A DNA stretch of 64,000 bases from Sediminicola sp037203765 (GTDB lineage: Bacteria; Bacteroidota; Bacteroidia; Flavobacteriales; Flavobacteriaceae): positions 1 to 64,000 of the forward strand of contig NZ_JBBCAS010000007.1 in NCBI RefSeq assembly GCF_037203765.1, written 5' to 3'. The translations under genes were made by a program, and so were the position numbers. Shown piece by piece: positions 18,086 through 25,940 of the stretch. How positions within the stretch are numbered: the stretch's first letter is position 1; each line of letters opens with the position of its first letter. The notes below the pieces were generated by a model, which saw nothing but the letters and a program-made list of their open reading frames with translations, did no database searches and had not been told where the DNA came from.

Positions 18086-19999
18086 ATGATCCACAAACAT
18101 GAAGATCTAGAAGCAAAGAAATTTGAACGAATAAATACCATCATCCATAAAAACTCGGAGGAGGCATCCATATTCGTGGCCAAGGAAATTGCACAGCTCA
18201 TCTTAGAGCGACAAAAAGAGGGAAAAATGGTAGTTCTTGGACTGGCCACGGGTTCTACCCCAACAAAAATGTACGAATATTTGGTGCGCTTACATCAGGA
18301 AGAAGGTCTCAGTTTCAACAATGTGGTTACCTTTAATCTGGATGAGTACTACCCCATGCAACCGGACAGTATTCATAGCTATGTGCGTTTTATGAACGAG
18401 CATTTGTTTGATCATCTGGATATCAAAAAAGAAAATATCCATATCCCCGATGGCTCCCTTTCCAAAGAAGAGGTAAGAGCATTTTGCGAGGGGTATGAAC
18501 AAAAAATAAAAGATTTTGGAGGGTTGGACATACAGATATTGGGAATTGGAAGGACAGGACATATTGGATTCAACGAACCAGGGTCCGCCCTCTCCAGTAA
18601 AACAAGGATGGTCCGTCTGGACCGGGTCACCAGACTGGATGCTGCCAGTGATTTCTTTGGACATGAAAATGTACCTACCAAAGCCATTACCATGGGGGTG
18701 GGAACCATCATGGAGGCCAAACGTATCATATTGATGGCCTGGGGAGAGGGGAAAGCAGAGATTATAAAGCAAGCCGTGGAAGGTGAGATCAAAGAATCGG
18801 TACCTGCCACTTTTTTACAGCATCATGGCAATTGCGACTTTATCTTGGACGAGGCCTCGGCCTCTTCCCTGACAAGAATCTACACCCCTTGGTTGGTGGG
18901 TGAATGTGAATGGAACGACCTAAGAATAAAAAAGGCCACCATTTGGCTATCACACACCTTGGGCAAAGCCATTTTAAAATTGACCAATGAGGACTATAAC
19001 GAACATGGCATGGGAAGTATGGTGGCAGAAAAAGGTTCTGCGGAAGATATCAACCTGAAAGTTTTCAATCAATTACAGCGTACCATCACCGGATGGCCGG
19101 GTGGCAAACCACATGCCGATGACCACAATAGGCCGGAAAGGAATACACCATTTCCAAAAACATCATTGATTTTCAGTCCGCATCCCGATGATGATGTCAT
19201 CTCCATGGGGGGCACCCTATTGCGATTGGTTGACCAAGGCCATGAAGTGCATGTTGCCTACCAGACATCAGGGAATATTGCCGTTTTTGATGATGAAGTA
19301 ATTCGTTTTATGGATTTTGCCAGTGATATACAGCACGAGAATGAACCTCTGAAAAGAAAATATAAAGAGGTTAGGAATTTTTTGAACCATAAGGGAGCAG
19401 GGCAAACGGACAGTCTAGAGATACAACATTTCAAAGGGCTCATCAGAAAAGGGGAAGCCCTATCTGCCTGTCGTTATTGCGGGGTCAAGGAAGAAAATGC
19501 ACATTTCCAGAATTTACCGTTTTATGAAACCGGGACGGTAAAGAAAAAACCGTATTCACAAGTAGACATAGACCTCACCAAAGACCTACTGAACAAGGTA
19601 AGGCCACACCAAATATTTGCCGCGGGAGATCTTTCAGACCCCCATGGTACGCATAGGGTCTGCCTCCAAGTGATATACAAGGCCTTGGAGCAGTTGAATC
19701 AAGAAGGGACCAGGTGGCTTCAGGACTGCTATGTTTGGCTGTATAGAGGTGCTTGGCAGGAATGGGATATTGCCGATATGGAAATGACGGTTCCCATAGG
19801 GCCTAAGGATATGAGACGAAAGAAAAATGCCATCTTTAAACACCAATCACAAAAGGATAGTGCTATGTTCCCTGGTAGTGATGAAAGGGAATTTTGGCAA
19901 CGAGCGGAACAACGAAACAAAGAGACAGCTAAAAAATACGATGCCCTGGGATTGGCAGAGTATGAAGCTATGGAAGGCTTTGTAAGATATCATTTTTAA
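18086..19999 (+). CDS. nagB: Glucosamine-6-P deaminase fused to PIG-L/LmbE deacetylase domain
   Basis: Residues 1-300 are a NagB-type isomerase/deaminase (GlcN-6-P to fructose-6-P and ammonia). D86 in FNLDEYY matches E. coli D72, and H159 and E164 in GHIGFNEPGS match H143 and E148. The position of E. coli D141 is T157 (GIGRTGHIG instead of GxGNDGHI), so part of the catalytic relay differs. Residues about 355-637 are a PIG-L/LmbE deacetylase domain with the zinc motif HPDDD (H366, D369) and DPHGTHR (H523), plus a CRYC pair. PIG-L enzymes remove acetyl groups from GlcNAc-type sugars. The fusion may therefore combine deacetylation and deamination of GlcNAc-6-P made by MurQ. Long NagB proteins of this design occur in Bacteroidota; the role of the C-terminal domain is inference. 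Confidence 0.9.
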   Translation: MIHKHEDLEAKKFERINTIIHKNSEEASIFVAKEIAQLILERQKEGKMVVLGLATGSTPTKMYEYLVRLHQEEGLSFNNVVTFNLDEYYPMQPDSIHSYVRFMNEHLFDHLDIKKENIHIPDGSLSKEEVRAFCEGYEQKIKDFGGLDIQILGIGRTGHIGFNEPGSALSSKTRMVRLDRVTRLDAASDFFGHENVPTKAITMGVGTIMEAKRIILMAWGEGKAEIIKQAVEGEIKESVPATFLQHHGNCDFILDEASASSLTRIYTPWLVGECEWNDLRIKKATIWLSHTLGKAILKLTNEDYNEHGMGSMVAEKGSAEDINLKVFNQLQRTITGWPGGKPHADDHNRPERNTPFPKTSLIFSPHPDDDVISMGGTLLRLVDQGHEVHVAYQTSGNIAVFDDEVIRFMDFASDIQHENEPLKRKYKEVRNFLNHKGAGQTDSLEIQHFKGLIRKGEALSACRYCGVKEENAHFQNLPFYETGTVKKKPYSQVDIDLTKDLLNKVRPHQIFAAGDLSDPHGTHRVCLQVIYKALEQLNQEGTRWLQDCYVWLYRGAWQEWDIADMEMTVPIGPKDMRRKKNAIFKHQSQKDSAMFPGSDEREFWQRAEQRNKETAKKYDALGLAEYEAMEGFVRYHF

Positions 20000-20019
20000 G
20001 ATACAACTTGGTTTATTTG

Positions 20020-20047
20020 AAAGCCTGCAAGATATGTGGGCTTTTTA
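20020..20047 (+). terminator. Terminator after the NagB fusion gene
   Basis: AAAGCCTGCA (20020-20029) pairs with TGTGGGCTTT (20035-20044), with two wobble pairs, and runs into T's. It separates the NagB fusion gene from the permease-GH3-anmK operon. Confidence 0.7.
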
Positions 20048-20195
20048 CTTTTACAAGTAATCATAACCTTAAAACCAGAGCCAATTAATAATCGATCAGC
20101 AACCTACCAATAAGGAGTATGTGTAGCTATTTTTAAATAGCAATTAGTACACAAAAGTTCATCATTTATACTATTTTTAGGGCAATTAGCTAACT

Positions 20196-21470
20196 ATGGT
20201 TCAAAAAGACAAAGGGGCATGGGCTTGGGTCCCTGTCCTATATTTTACCCAGGGTCTCCCTTATATTTTAGTTGTCAGTGTTTCGGTAATCATGTACAAA
20301 AAACTGGGTATTAGCAATGCTGATATCGGGTTTTACACCAGTTGGCTGTACCTGCCTTGGGTACTGAAACCATTATGGAGTCCGTTTGTAGATCTCAAGA
20401 GCACCAAACGCAATTGGTTCCTGAGCATGCAACTGCTTATTTCCATAGCCCTTTTGGGTGTGGCACTCACCCTGCCCACCAATATTTTCTTTGTGACCTC
20501 TCTGGCCTGTTTTTGGATGGCGGCTTTTGCCTCTGCCACGAATGATATTGCTTCAGATGGCTATTACATGATAGGACTCACGGAGAAGAAACAATCCTTC
20601 TTTGTGGGAATGCGGAGTACCTTTTATCGATTGGCCATGGTTACCGGTCAGGGTCTTATCGTGATCCTAGCTGGATTTCTCGAAAATTACTATGGAGACA
20701 ATACCAAGGCTTGGTCCATCACCATGACCTGCACCGCTTTCTTGATGTTATTGCTTACCCTGTCCAACTTTTTTGTGACCCCAAAATATGAAACATCCTT
20801 GGCCATACCGCAGGACAAGCCTGCCAGTTTTTTGGAGGTGTTTGCCTCCTTTTTTAACAAGCCACATTTGGGAATGGCCCTTGCTTTTATATTGACCTAC
20901 CGCTTGGGAGAATCCCAATTGGTAAAGATGGCATCCCCTTTTTTATTGGATGATGCATCAGCTGGCGGATTGGGTTATTCCACAGAGGCCGTAGGAACCA
21001 TTTACGGTACTGTAGGCGTAATTATGCTCTCTATAGGAGGTATTCTGGGAGGTATTTTGATCTCACGCGACGGACTGAAAAAATGGATGCTGCCCATGGT
21101 CCTTTCCCTGAACGTTCCCAATGCCCTTTATGCCATCCTCGCCCTTACCAACACTACCAATGTTGTTGCTGTGGTGGGTACGGTAGTTTTGGAACAGTTT
21201 GGCTACGGCTTTGGCTTTGCAGCCTTTTTGATATTTCTGATCTATACGGCCGAAGGCACTTCCAAAACTTCACACTACGCTATTGCCACTGGATTTATGG
21301 CCCTAGGGATGATGGTGCCGGGAATGATCAGTGGCTATATACAGGAATGGTTGGGGTATGGTGGATTTTTTGTTTGGGTGGTCATTGCTGCCCTCCCTTC
21401 CCTATTGCTGTTGAAATACATAAAATACCCTGCCGATTACGGAAAAAAAACAGTGCCTACAAATGAATAA
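20196..21470 (+). CDS. AmpG-like MFS permease for muropeptides
   Basis: The 424-aa protein has about twelve membrane helices. It opens with the AmpG-type motif VPVLYFTQGLPYILV, then KPLWSPFVDLKSTKRNW, a conserved helix with ATNDIASDGYYM, and GMRSTFYRLAMVTGQG. AmpG carries GlcNAc-anhydroMurNAc (with or without peptide) across the inner membrane. The context supports this: the next genes encode a cytosolic hexosaminidase (8-bp overlap) and AnmK. Exact substrate range is not shown by sequence. It is the first gene of the operon after the terminator at 20020-20047. Confidence 0.85.
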   Translation: MVQKDKGAWAWVPVLYFTQGLPYILVVSVSVIMYKKLGISNADIGFYTSWLYLPWVLKPLWSPFVDLKSTKRNWFLSMQLLISIALLGVALTLPTNIFFVTSLACFWMAAFASATNDIASDGYYMIGLTEKKQSFFVGMRSTFYRLAMVTGQGLIVILAGFLENYYGDNTKAWSITMTCTAFLMLLLTLSNFFVTPKYETSLAIPQDKPASFLEVFASFFNKPHLGMALAFILTYRLGESQLVKMASPFLLDDASAGGLGYSTEAVGTIYGTVGVIMLSIGGILGGILISRDGLKKWMLPMVLSLNVPNALYAILALTNTTNVVAVVGTVVLEQFGYGFGFAAFLIFLIYTAEGTSKTSHYAIATGFMALGMMVPGMISGYIQEWLGYGGFFVWVVIAALPSLLLLKYIKYPADYGKKTVPTNE

Positions 21471-23079
21471 GCTAGCCCCCTACCCCAAAGCCACGGCATT
21501 ACTTTCCCCTAAGGAGAAAGTGGGCCAATTGTTTATGCCCGCTGCCTTTATCAATGATAACGAGGAAGAAATACAGGCCCTGGAGAAGTTGATCAAAGAG
21601 TGCCATATTGGATCCCTTTGTTTTTTTCACAGCAGGGCCAGTGCCGCTACCAATTTTGAGGGCAAAAAAGAGGTGGTCTATAATGAAGATAGCCTGGAAA
21701 CCCTTAAAAATTTGATTGCCCGATACCAAAAAGCAGCAAAAACACCCCTACTCATCAGCATTGATGCGGAATGGGGCTTGGCGATGCGGGTGGAAAATTC
21801 ACCCCAATACCCTTATGCCATAACACAAGGAGCCATAGTGGGACATACCGACCTTATTTTTAAGATCGGGAAGAATATCGCCCATGATTGCAAATATTGT
21901 GGTATCCATTGGAACCTAGCTCCTGTGGTAGACATCAACAACAATCCCAATAATCCCGTAATTGGCTACAGATCCTATGGGGGGAACAAAGAATTGGTTT
22001 CCGAAAACGCCATTGCCTATACCTTGGGCACCAAAAGCGAAAACATACTTACCTGTGCCAAGCATTTTCCAGGACATGGGGATACGGCGATCGACTCCCA
22101 TTTGGGACTCCCTATCATAGAAAAAACAAAAGAAGCCCTGTGGGACCATGAACTTTACCCCTTTCGGGAATTGATAGCCAATGGGGTGGACGCTGTGATG
22201 ATCGGTCATTTGGCCGTCCCAAGTTTGTCCAGCCAAAAAAACACTCCCGCCACCCTCTCCAAAGAAATTATCAAAGGGGTATTGCGCGAAGAAATGCAGT
22301 TTACCGGAGTAGTTATTTCCGATGCCCTCAACATGCATAGTGTTTCCAAAATGTACCCCACCAAAGGAGCATTGGAGTGGACGGCTTTTGATGCAGGTAA
22401 CGATGTGCTCTGCTTTGCAGAAAATATAAAAGAAGGTATTGATCTGATCTTGAAAAATGCCTCGGAACAACAGATAGAAGAAAGTTTTGAGCGTTTGTGG
22501 AAATTGAAAACAAAAGCAATCAACGCTTCGGACGAAGCTCCGAAAGAAGTTAGAAACCCGGAAAACCTAAACCATAAACTTGCCTATGAAAGTTTAACAA
22601 TCCTACAAGGGGAGCATAAAGAAATCCATTCATTTAGAAAAGAAGGCTTTGTGGGAATCACTATCGGAAAAGAAGCCAATAATCCGTTCTTTGGTACCAT
22701 TTCAAAATCGGTCACAATTGCTTCATTTTCAACTGAATCCTCCCCAAAAAAAAGCATTTTAGAGCAAATTGAGGGCAAAAACATCCTTTTGGCCGTATTT
22801 CCACCATTCGCAAAACCCAAAGATAATTTTGGAGTATCAAGGCAAGACATAGAGTTCATTGCTAATTTGATAGCAACAAAAAATGTGGTGCTTTATCATT
22901 TTGGGAACCCCTACTTTTTAGACCTATTGCCCGTTCAGAAGGCCAAGGCAGTAGTGGTGGCCTATCAGGATTTTGAAACATTCCAACAAAACGCCGCCAA
23001 CCATTATTTAGGCAAGGTAGACGCAAAAGGCAAACTCCCCATAACCCTAAACTTCGACGTATGCACATCTACAAAGTAA
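21463..23079 (+). CDS. nagZ: GH3 beta-N-acetylhexosaminidase (NagZ-type)
   Basis: NagZ removes GlcNAc from GlcNAc-anhydroMurNAc products in the cytoplasm. The N-terminal GH3 domain (about 10-345) carries the diagnostic loop KHFPGHGDTAIDSHLGLP with the Asp-His acid/base dyad (D211, H213) and the nucleophile D287 in VISDALNMHS. No signal peptide is seen, which fits cytoplasmic recycling. Residues about 365-538 form an extra C-terminal domain not found in short NagZ proteins; unlike many large Bacteroidota GH3 proteins there is no beta-lactamase domain. It overlaps the permease by 8 bp and anmK by 19 bp, so the three are translationally coupled. Confidence 0.9.
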   Translation: MNKLAPYPKATALLSPKEKVGQLFMPAAFINDNEEEIQALEKLIKECHIGSLCFFHSRASAATNFEGKKEVVYNEDSLETLKNLIARYQKAAKTPLLISIDAEWGLAMRVENSPQYPYAITQGAIVGHTDLIFKIGKNIAHDCKYCGIHWNLAPVVDINNNPNNPVIGYRSYGGNKELVSENAIAYTLGTKSENILTCAKHFPGHGDTAIDSHLGLPIIEKTKEALWDHELYPFRELIANGVDAVMIGHLAVPSLSSQKNTPATLSKEIIKGVLREEMQFTGVVISDALNMHSVSKMYPTKGALEWTAFDAGNDVLCFAENIKEGIDLILKNASEQQIEESFERLWKLKTKAINASDEAPKEVRNPENLNHKLAYESLTILQGEHKEIHSFRKEGFVGITIGKEANNPFFGTISKSVTIASFSTESSPKKSILEQIEGKNILLAVFPPFAKPKDNFGVSRQDIEFIANLIATKNVVLYHFGNPYFLDLLPVQKAKAVVVAYQDFETFQQNAANHYLGKVDAKGKLPITLNFDVCTSTK

Positions 23080-24137
23080 TCGGACTGATGTCCGGCACCT
23101 CTTTGGACGGACTTGATCTGGCCTATTGCCATATCTGGAAAAAGCTGGACCGTTGGGAGTTTAAGATTCTGGAATCCAAAAGTATCTCCTACAATCAAGA
23201 GACCTTTGACAAACTAAAAAAATCCATTTACCTGCCTGCTGATGAGCTTCTTATTTTAAATAATACCTATGGCATATGGTTGGGGGAACAAACCAAAAAA
23301 TTTATTGATGAACATGTCTTGGAGGTCGATTTCATATCCAGCCACGGGCATACTACCCACCACCAACCGGCAAAAGGACTTACGTTTCAAATAGGCTCGG
23401 GACAACATTTGGCCAATGCCTGTGGGCAAAAGGTGATCTGTGATTTTAGGACCAATGATGTGGCTTTGGGGGGACAAGGGGCTCCATTGGTACCTATTGG
23501 AGACCGACTCTTCTTTGGATCCTATGATTTCTGTTTGAACTTGGGAGGCATCAGCAATATCTCCTTTGAACATGAAGGAGTACGTTTGGCCTATGATATA
23601 GGATTGGCCAATATGATCCTGAACCACATCACCCAAAAAGTAGGGTTGGCCTATGACAAAGACGGACAAATGGCCAGCAAAGGAACCCTGAATAAGATAA
23701 TGTTGCAACAATTGAACGACTTGGAATTCTATAGCCTTCCCTTCCCCAAATCCATAGGGTTTGAATGGTTTGTGGAAAAAGTGGTTCCTATAGTTGATGG
23801 TACTGAGGACAGTATGGAAAACCTTTTGCACACTGCCGTACACCATATCTGCGAGCAAGTTGCGCTACAGGTAAAACAGCAGCCCACAAGAAAAGAAAGC
23901 ACCCTTTTGGTCACCGGTGGGGGTGGCTTGAACGGCTTTCTTATTGACACCCTTCAAGAAAAATTAGGATCTACCGTCAAGGTAGCAACCCCTTCCAAAA
24001 CCCTTATTGAATACAAAGAAGCTTTGGTATTCGCACTTATGGGAGTACTAAGATTGGAACAAGAAATCAATTGCTTGAGTTCAGTTACCGGAGCGAAGCG
24101 CGACTCCTCAAGTGGGGTTGTATTCTTGCCTAATTAA
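23061..24137 (+). CDS. anmK: Anhydro-N-acetylmuramic acid kinase
   Basis: AnmK opens the 1,6-anhydro ring of anhydroMurNAc and phosphorylates it to MurNAc-6-P, the substrate of MurQ. The 358-aa protein has the phosphate-binding start GLMSGTSLDGLDLAY (8-22), ISSHGHTTHH, DFRTNDVALGGQGAPLVP, LNLGGISNIS and the ATP-site VTGGGGLNGFL. The C-terminal SSVTGAKRDSSSG block is also usual. It is the last gene of the permease-nagZ-anmK operon. A 12-nt palindrome at 24163-24174 follows its stop. Confidence 0.95.
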   Translation: MHIYKVIGLMSGTSLDGLDLAYCHIWKKLDRWEFKILESKSISYNQETFDKLKKSIYLPADELLILNNTYGIWLGEQTKKFIDEHVLEVDFISSHGHTTHHQPAKGLTFQIGSGQHLANACGQKVICDFRTNDVALGGQGAPLVPIGDRLFFGSYDFCLNLGGISNISFEHEGVRLAYDIGLANMILNHITQKVGLAYDKDGQMASKGTLNKIMLQQLNDLEFYSLPFPKSIGFEWFVEKVVPIVDGTEDSMENLLHTAVHHICEQVALQVKQQPTRKESTLLVTGGGGLNGFLIDTLQEKLGSTVKVATPSKTLIEYKEALVFALMGVLRLEQEINCLSSVTGAKRDSSSGVVFLPN

Positions 24138-24162
24138 GCACCCTATATATTTAATTAATTCC

Positions 24163-24174
24163 CCCGCTAGCGGG
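24163..24174. repeat. 12-bp palindrome CCCGCTAGCGGG
   Basis: A perfect GC-rich palindrome 26 bp after anmK. No T-run follows, so it is a poor terminator. It shares CGCTAGCG with the REP-like sequences beginning at 24657, and the two bracket the orphan 131-aa gene. Confidence 0.6.
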
Positions 24175-24265
24175 AGAAATCCAAAAGTTTTGAGATACAA
24201 ATATTTTTAAAAGGGTCAATATAACACTGTCATCTTTTTATCTTGAGGTTTAAATAGATAAAAAA

Positions 24266-24661
24266 ATGGACAAGGAAGCTTTATTAGGAAAGGAACTTAG
24301 TAACCTGTACGCCATTTACAAACAGGTAAATCATTTTTTTGATGGGAGTGATATCAGCTTTTTAAGCGAAAGGAGGCAGCAAATCGTAATGAATTATGTG
24401 AAATTAAGTTGTAAAAATGAGGAAGCGGTTGCTGAAGTTTTACGGAAGGCACATATAAACCCTGGTAATACCATTGATTCGGTTGTCAATGAAATTACCG
24501 ATAATCTTCATAAGATTACCTTACAAAAGAAAGAAAACAAAAAACTTGAAGGCCTGGGCTACATGATGTCCTTCAATAGATTGGTAAGTTATCATGACGC
24601 TAATGTTAAAAACATTGAATTCATTTTAAATGAACTTGGACAATTAAAGACATACCGCTAG
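24266..24661 (+). CDS. Hypothetical 131-aa helical protein
   Basis: I do not recognise this protein. It is predicted mostly alpha-helical and charged, with no signal peptide, membrane segment or cysteine-rich motif (one Cys, in KLSCKNEE). It starts at an ATG after an A-rich leader (AGATAAAAAA). Its last codons and TAG stop lie inside the first REP-like hairpin (GCTAGCGCG), so the reading frame may once have continued further. It stands alone between the recycling operon and udk, bracketed by palindromes, and reads like an inserted or lineage-specific gene. Confidence 0.65.
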   Translation: MDKEALLGKELSNLYAIYKQVNHFFDGSDISFLSERRQQIVMNYVKLSCKNEEAVAEVLRKAHINPGNTIDSVVNEITDNLHKITLQKKENKKLEGLGYMMSFNRLVSYHDANVKNIEFILNELGQLKTYR

Positions 24662-24683
24662 CGCGAGCGTCACGCGCGTGTCC
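24657..24683. repeat. REP-like hairpin, copy 1
   Basis: GCTAGCGCGAGCGTCACGCG plus CGTGTCC, near-identical to copy 2 (24722-24747). It supplies the stop codon (TAG, 24659-24661) of the preceding 131-aa frame. The stem GCGCG..CGCGC around GTCA is imperfect. Confidence 0.75.
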
Positions 24684-24696
24684 TGTAACAAACAAG

Positions 24697-24765
24697 ATGA
24701 GCAGAAAATACAAATACCGAAGCTGGCGCGAGCGTCACGCTCGTGCCATCAACAGTAAGAAATAA
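24697..24765 (+). pseudogene. Start of a RAYT transposase gene joined to a REP
   Basis: ATG at 24697 begins MSRKYKYRS, which matches the N-terminus MSRKYKF of flavobacterial REP-associated tyrosine transposases (RAYT, IS200-like). After seven or eight codons it runs straight into REP copy 2 and stops at 24765, giving 22 aa. The rest of the transposase, including the HUH and catalytic Tyr motifs, is absent. The remnant sits between two REPs, the normal layout of a RAYT gene, and is best read as an internal deletion leaving a non-autonomous element. Confidence 0.6.
24722..24747. repeat. REP-like hairpin, copy 2
   Basis: GGCGCGAGCG (24725-24734) pairs with CGCTCGTGCC (24738-24747) over 10 bp, one a wobble, around a TCA loop. 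It lies 65 bp from copy 1 in the same orientation. Confidence 0.8.
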
Positions 24766-24992
24766 AATGATTAAAAATTCTAAATGGGCATATAATACAA
24801 TTACCAACGTTAGCACGGATATCATCTTTTTGTCTTAGACATACATAGTCTAAGGATACACCCTCAGAAATAATAGTTATTTCCTGTTATACCACACCCC
24901 CAATCTTACTCTTACGAAAACGGTAGAGGTCCATCTATCAAAAAGTCCATAGTTTCATCCCAAATCCTTATTTTTGGACAAAAAATCAAAGC

Positions 24993-25601
24993 ATGCTGAT
25001 TATTGGAATAGCGGGGGGAACAGGTTGTGGCAAAACAACCGTTGTAAATCAGATCATTAACGAATTGCCAGATGAGGAAGTAGGGGTAATATCCCAAGAT
25101 TCGTATTACAACGATATCTCCCACCTGACCTACGAAGAACGTACCAATATCAATTTTGACCATCCCAGGGCCATTGATTTTGACCTGCTCATTGAGCATT
25201 TGCAAATTTTAAAACAGGGGCAACCAATTGACCAGCCTGTATATTCTTTTATAAAACACAACCGTACCAAAGACACCATCCACACCCACCCGAGGAAGGT
25301 GATGATCGTTGAGGGGATTTTAATCATGACCAACCCCAAGATCCGGGAGATGTTCGATATTAAAATCTTTGTGCATGCCGATTCTGACGAGCGGCTGATA
25401 CGCCGTTTAAAAAGGGACATTACGGAACGCGGCAGGGATCTGGACGAGGTACTGACCCGTTACCAGAACACCCTAAAGCCCATGCACAACCAATTTATAG
25501 AACCTACCAAAGAGTTTGCGGATATTATTATTCCCAACAACAAATACAACACCGTGGCCGTGGATATTGTACGGACCATTATTAATGAAAAATTAGCATA
25601 G
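24993..25601 (+). CDS. udk: Uridine kinase
   Basis: Udk phosphorylates uridine and cytidine in pyrimidine salvage. The 202-aa protein has the P-loop GGTGCGKT (8-15), then QDSYYNDIS, NFDHPRAIDFDLL, VEGILI and a lid segment with RRLKRDITERGRDLDEVL. These follow the usual order and length (about 210 aa). It is followed 6 bp later by the ftsB/divIC-like gene and probably heads that transcription unit. Confidence 0.95.
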   Translation: MLIIGIAGGTGCGKTTVVNQIINELPDEEVGVISQDSYYNDISHLTYEERTNINFDHPRAIDFDLLIEHLQILKQGQPIDQPVYSFIKHNRTKDTIHTHPRKVMIVEGILIMTNPKIREMFDIKIFVHADSDERLIRRLKRDITERGRDLDEVLTRYQNTLKPMHNQFIEPTKEFADIIIPNNKYNTVAVDIVRTIINEKLA

Positions 25602-25607
25602 ACAGCT

Positions 25608-25940
25608 ATGAGCCTTAAAGAACTGAGAAAGAAAAAATGGTTTGGTATTGCAACCAATATGTACGTTCTGGTACTGACCGTTTTTTTGATATGGATGCTC
25701 TTTTTTGATACCAATTCCCTCTTGATCCATTGGGAACTGAAAAAAGAAATCAAAAAGTTGGAAAAGCAAAAGGAGTTCTTACAGGAAGAGATTGAAAATG
25801 ACAAAAAGACCATAGAAAAGCTCTCCGATAAAAAGGAACTGGAAAAATTTGCCCGGGAGAAATACTACCTCAAAAAAAAGAACGAGGAAATTTATTTGAT
25901 AGAATACGAGGACAGCCTAAAAAACAAAGACGATGAGTAG
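25608..25940 (+). CDS. FtsB/DivIC-family septum formation initiator
   Basis: The 110-aa protein has one membrane helix (about 18-35), then a coiled coil (about 40-75, rich in KKLEKQKEFLQEEI) and the C-terminal FAREKYYLKKKNEEIYLIE block typical of FtsB/DivIC proteins. Family members bridge early and late divisome proteins. It lies 6 bp after udk and overlaps the mutase small-subunit gene by 8 bp (ATGAGTAG), which suggests coupled translation. Confidence 0.85.
   Translation: MSLKELRKKKWFGIATNMYVLVLTVFLIWMLFFDTNSLLIHWELKKEIKKLEKQKEFLQEEIENDKKTIEKLSDKKELEKFAREKYYLKKKNEEIYLIEYEDSLKNKDDE

Larger units (their letters stand above)
24662..24992. other. Gap before udk
   Basis: Besides the REP pair and transposase remnant, the gap holds a hairpin CTTAGAC-atacata-GTCTAAG (24834-24854) without a T-run, and AT-rich sequence. 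I see no canonical TAnnTTTG box close to udk. Confidence 0.5.

Noticed and set aside
22524..22540. GCTTCG-ga-CGAAGC hairpin inside nagZ as a mobile insertion
   Set aside because: It lies in an intact frame at a domain linker, is only 6 bp long and has no second copy in the window.
16336..24137. Horizontal transfer of the recycling locus
   Set aside because: No mobility gene, tRNA boundary or obvious change in base composition flanks it; the REP remnant lies only downstream.
24834..24854. Hairpin CTTAGAC/GTCTAAG as a terminator
   Set aside because: No T-run follows on either strand; it was left as a note in the gap entry.
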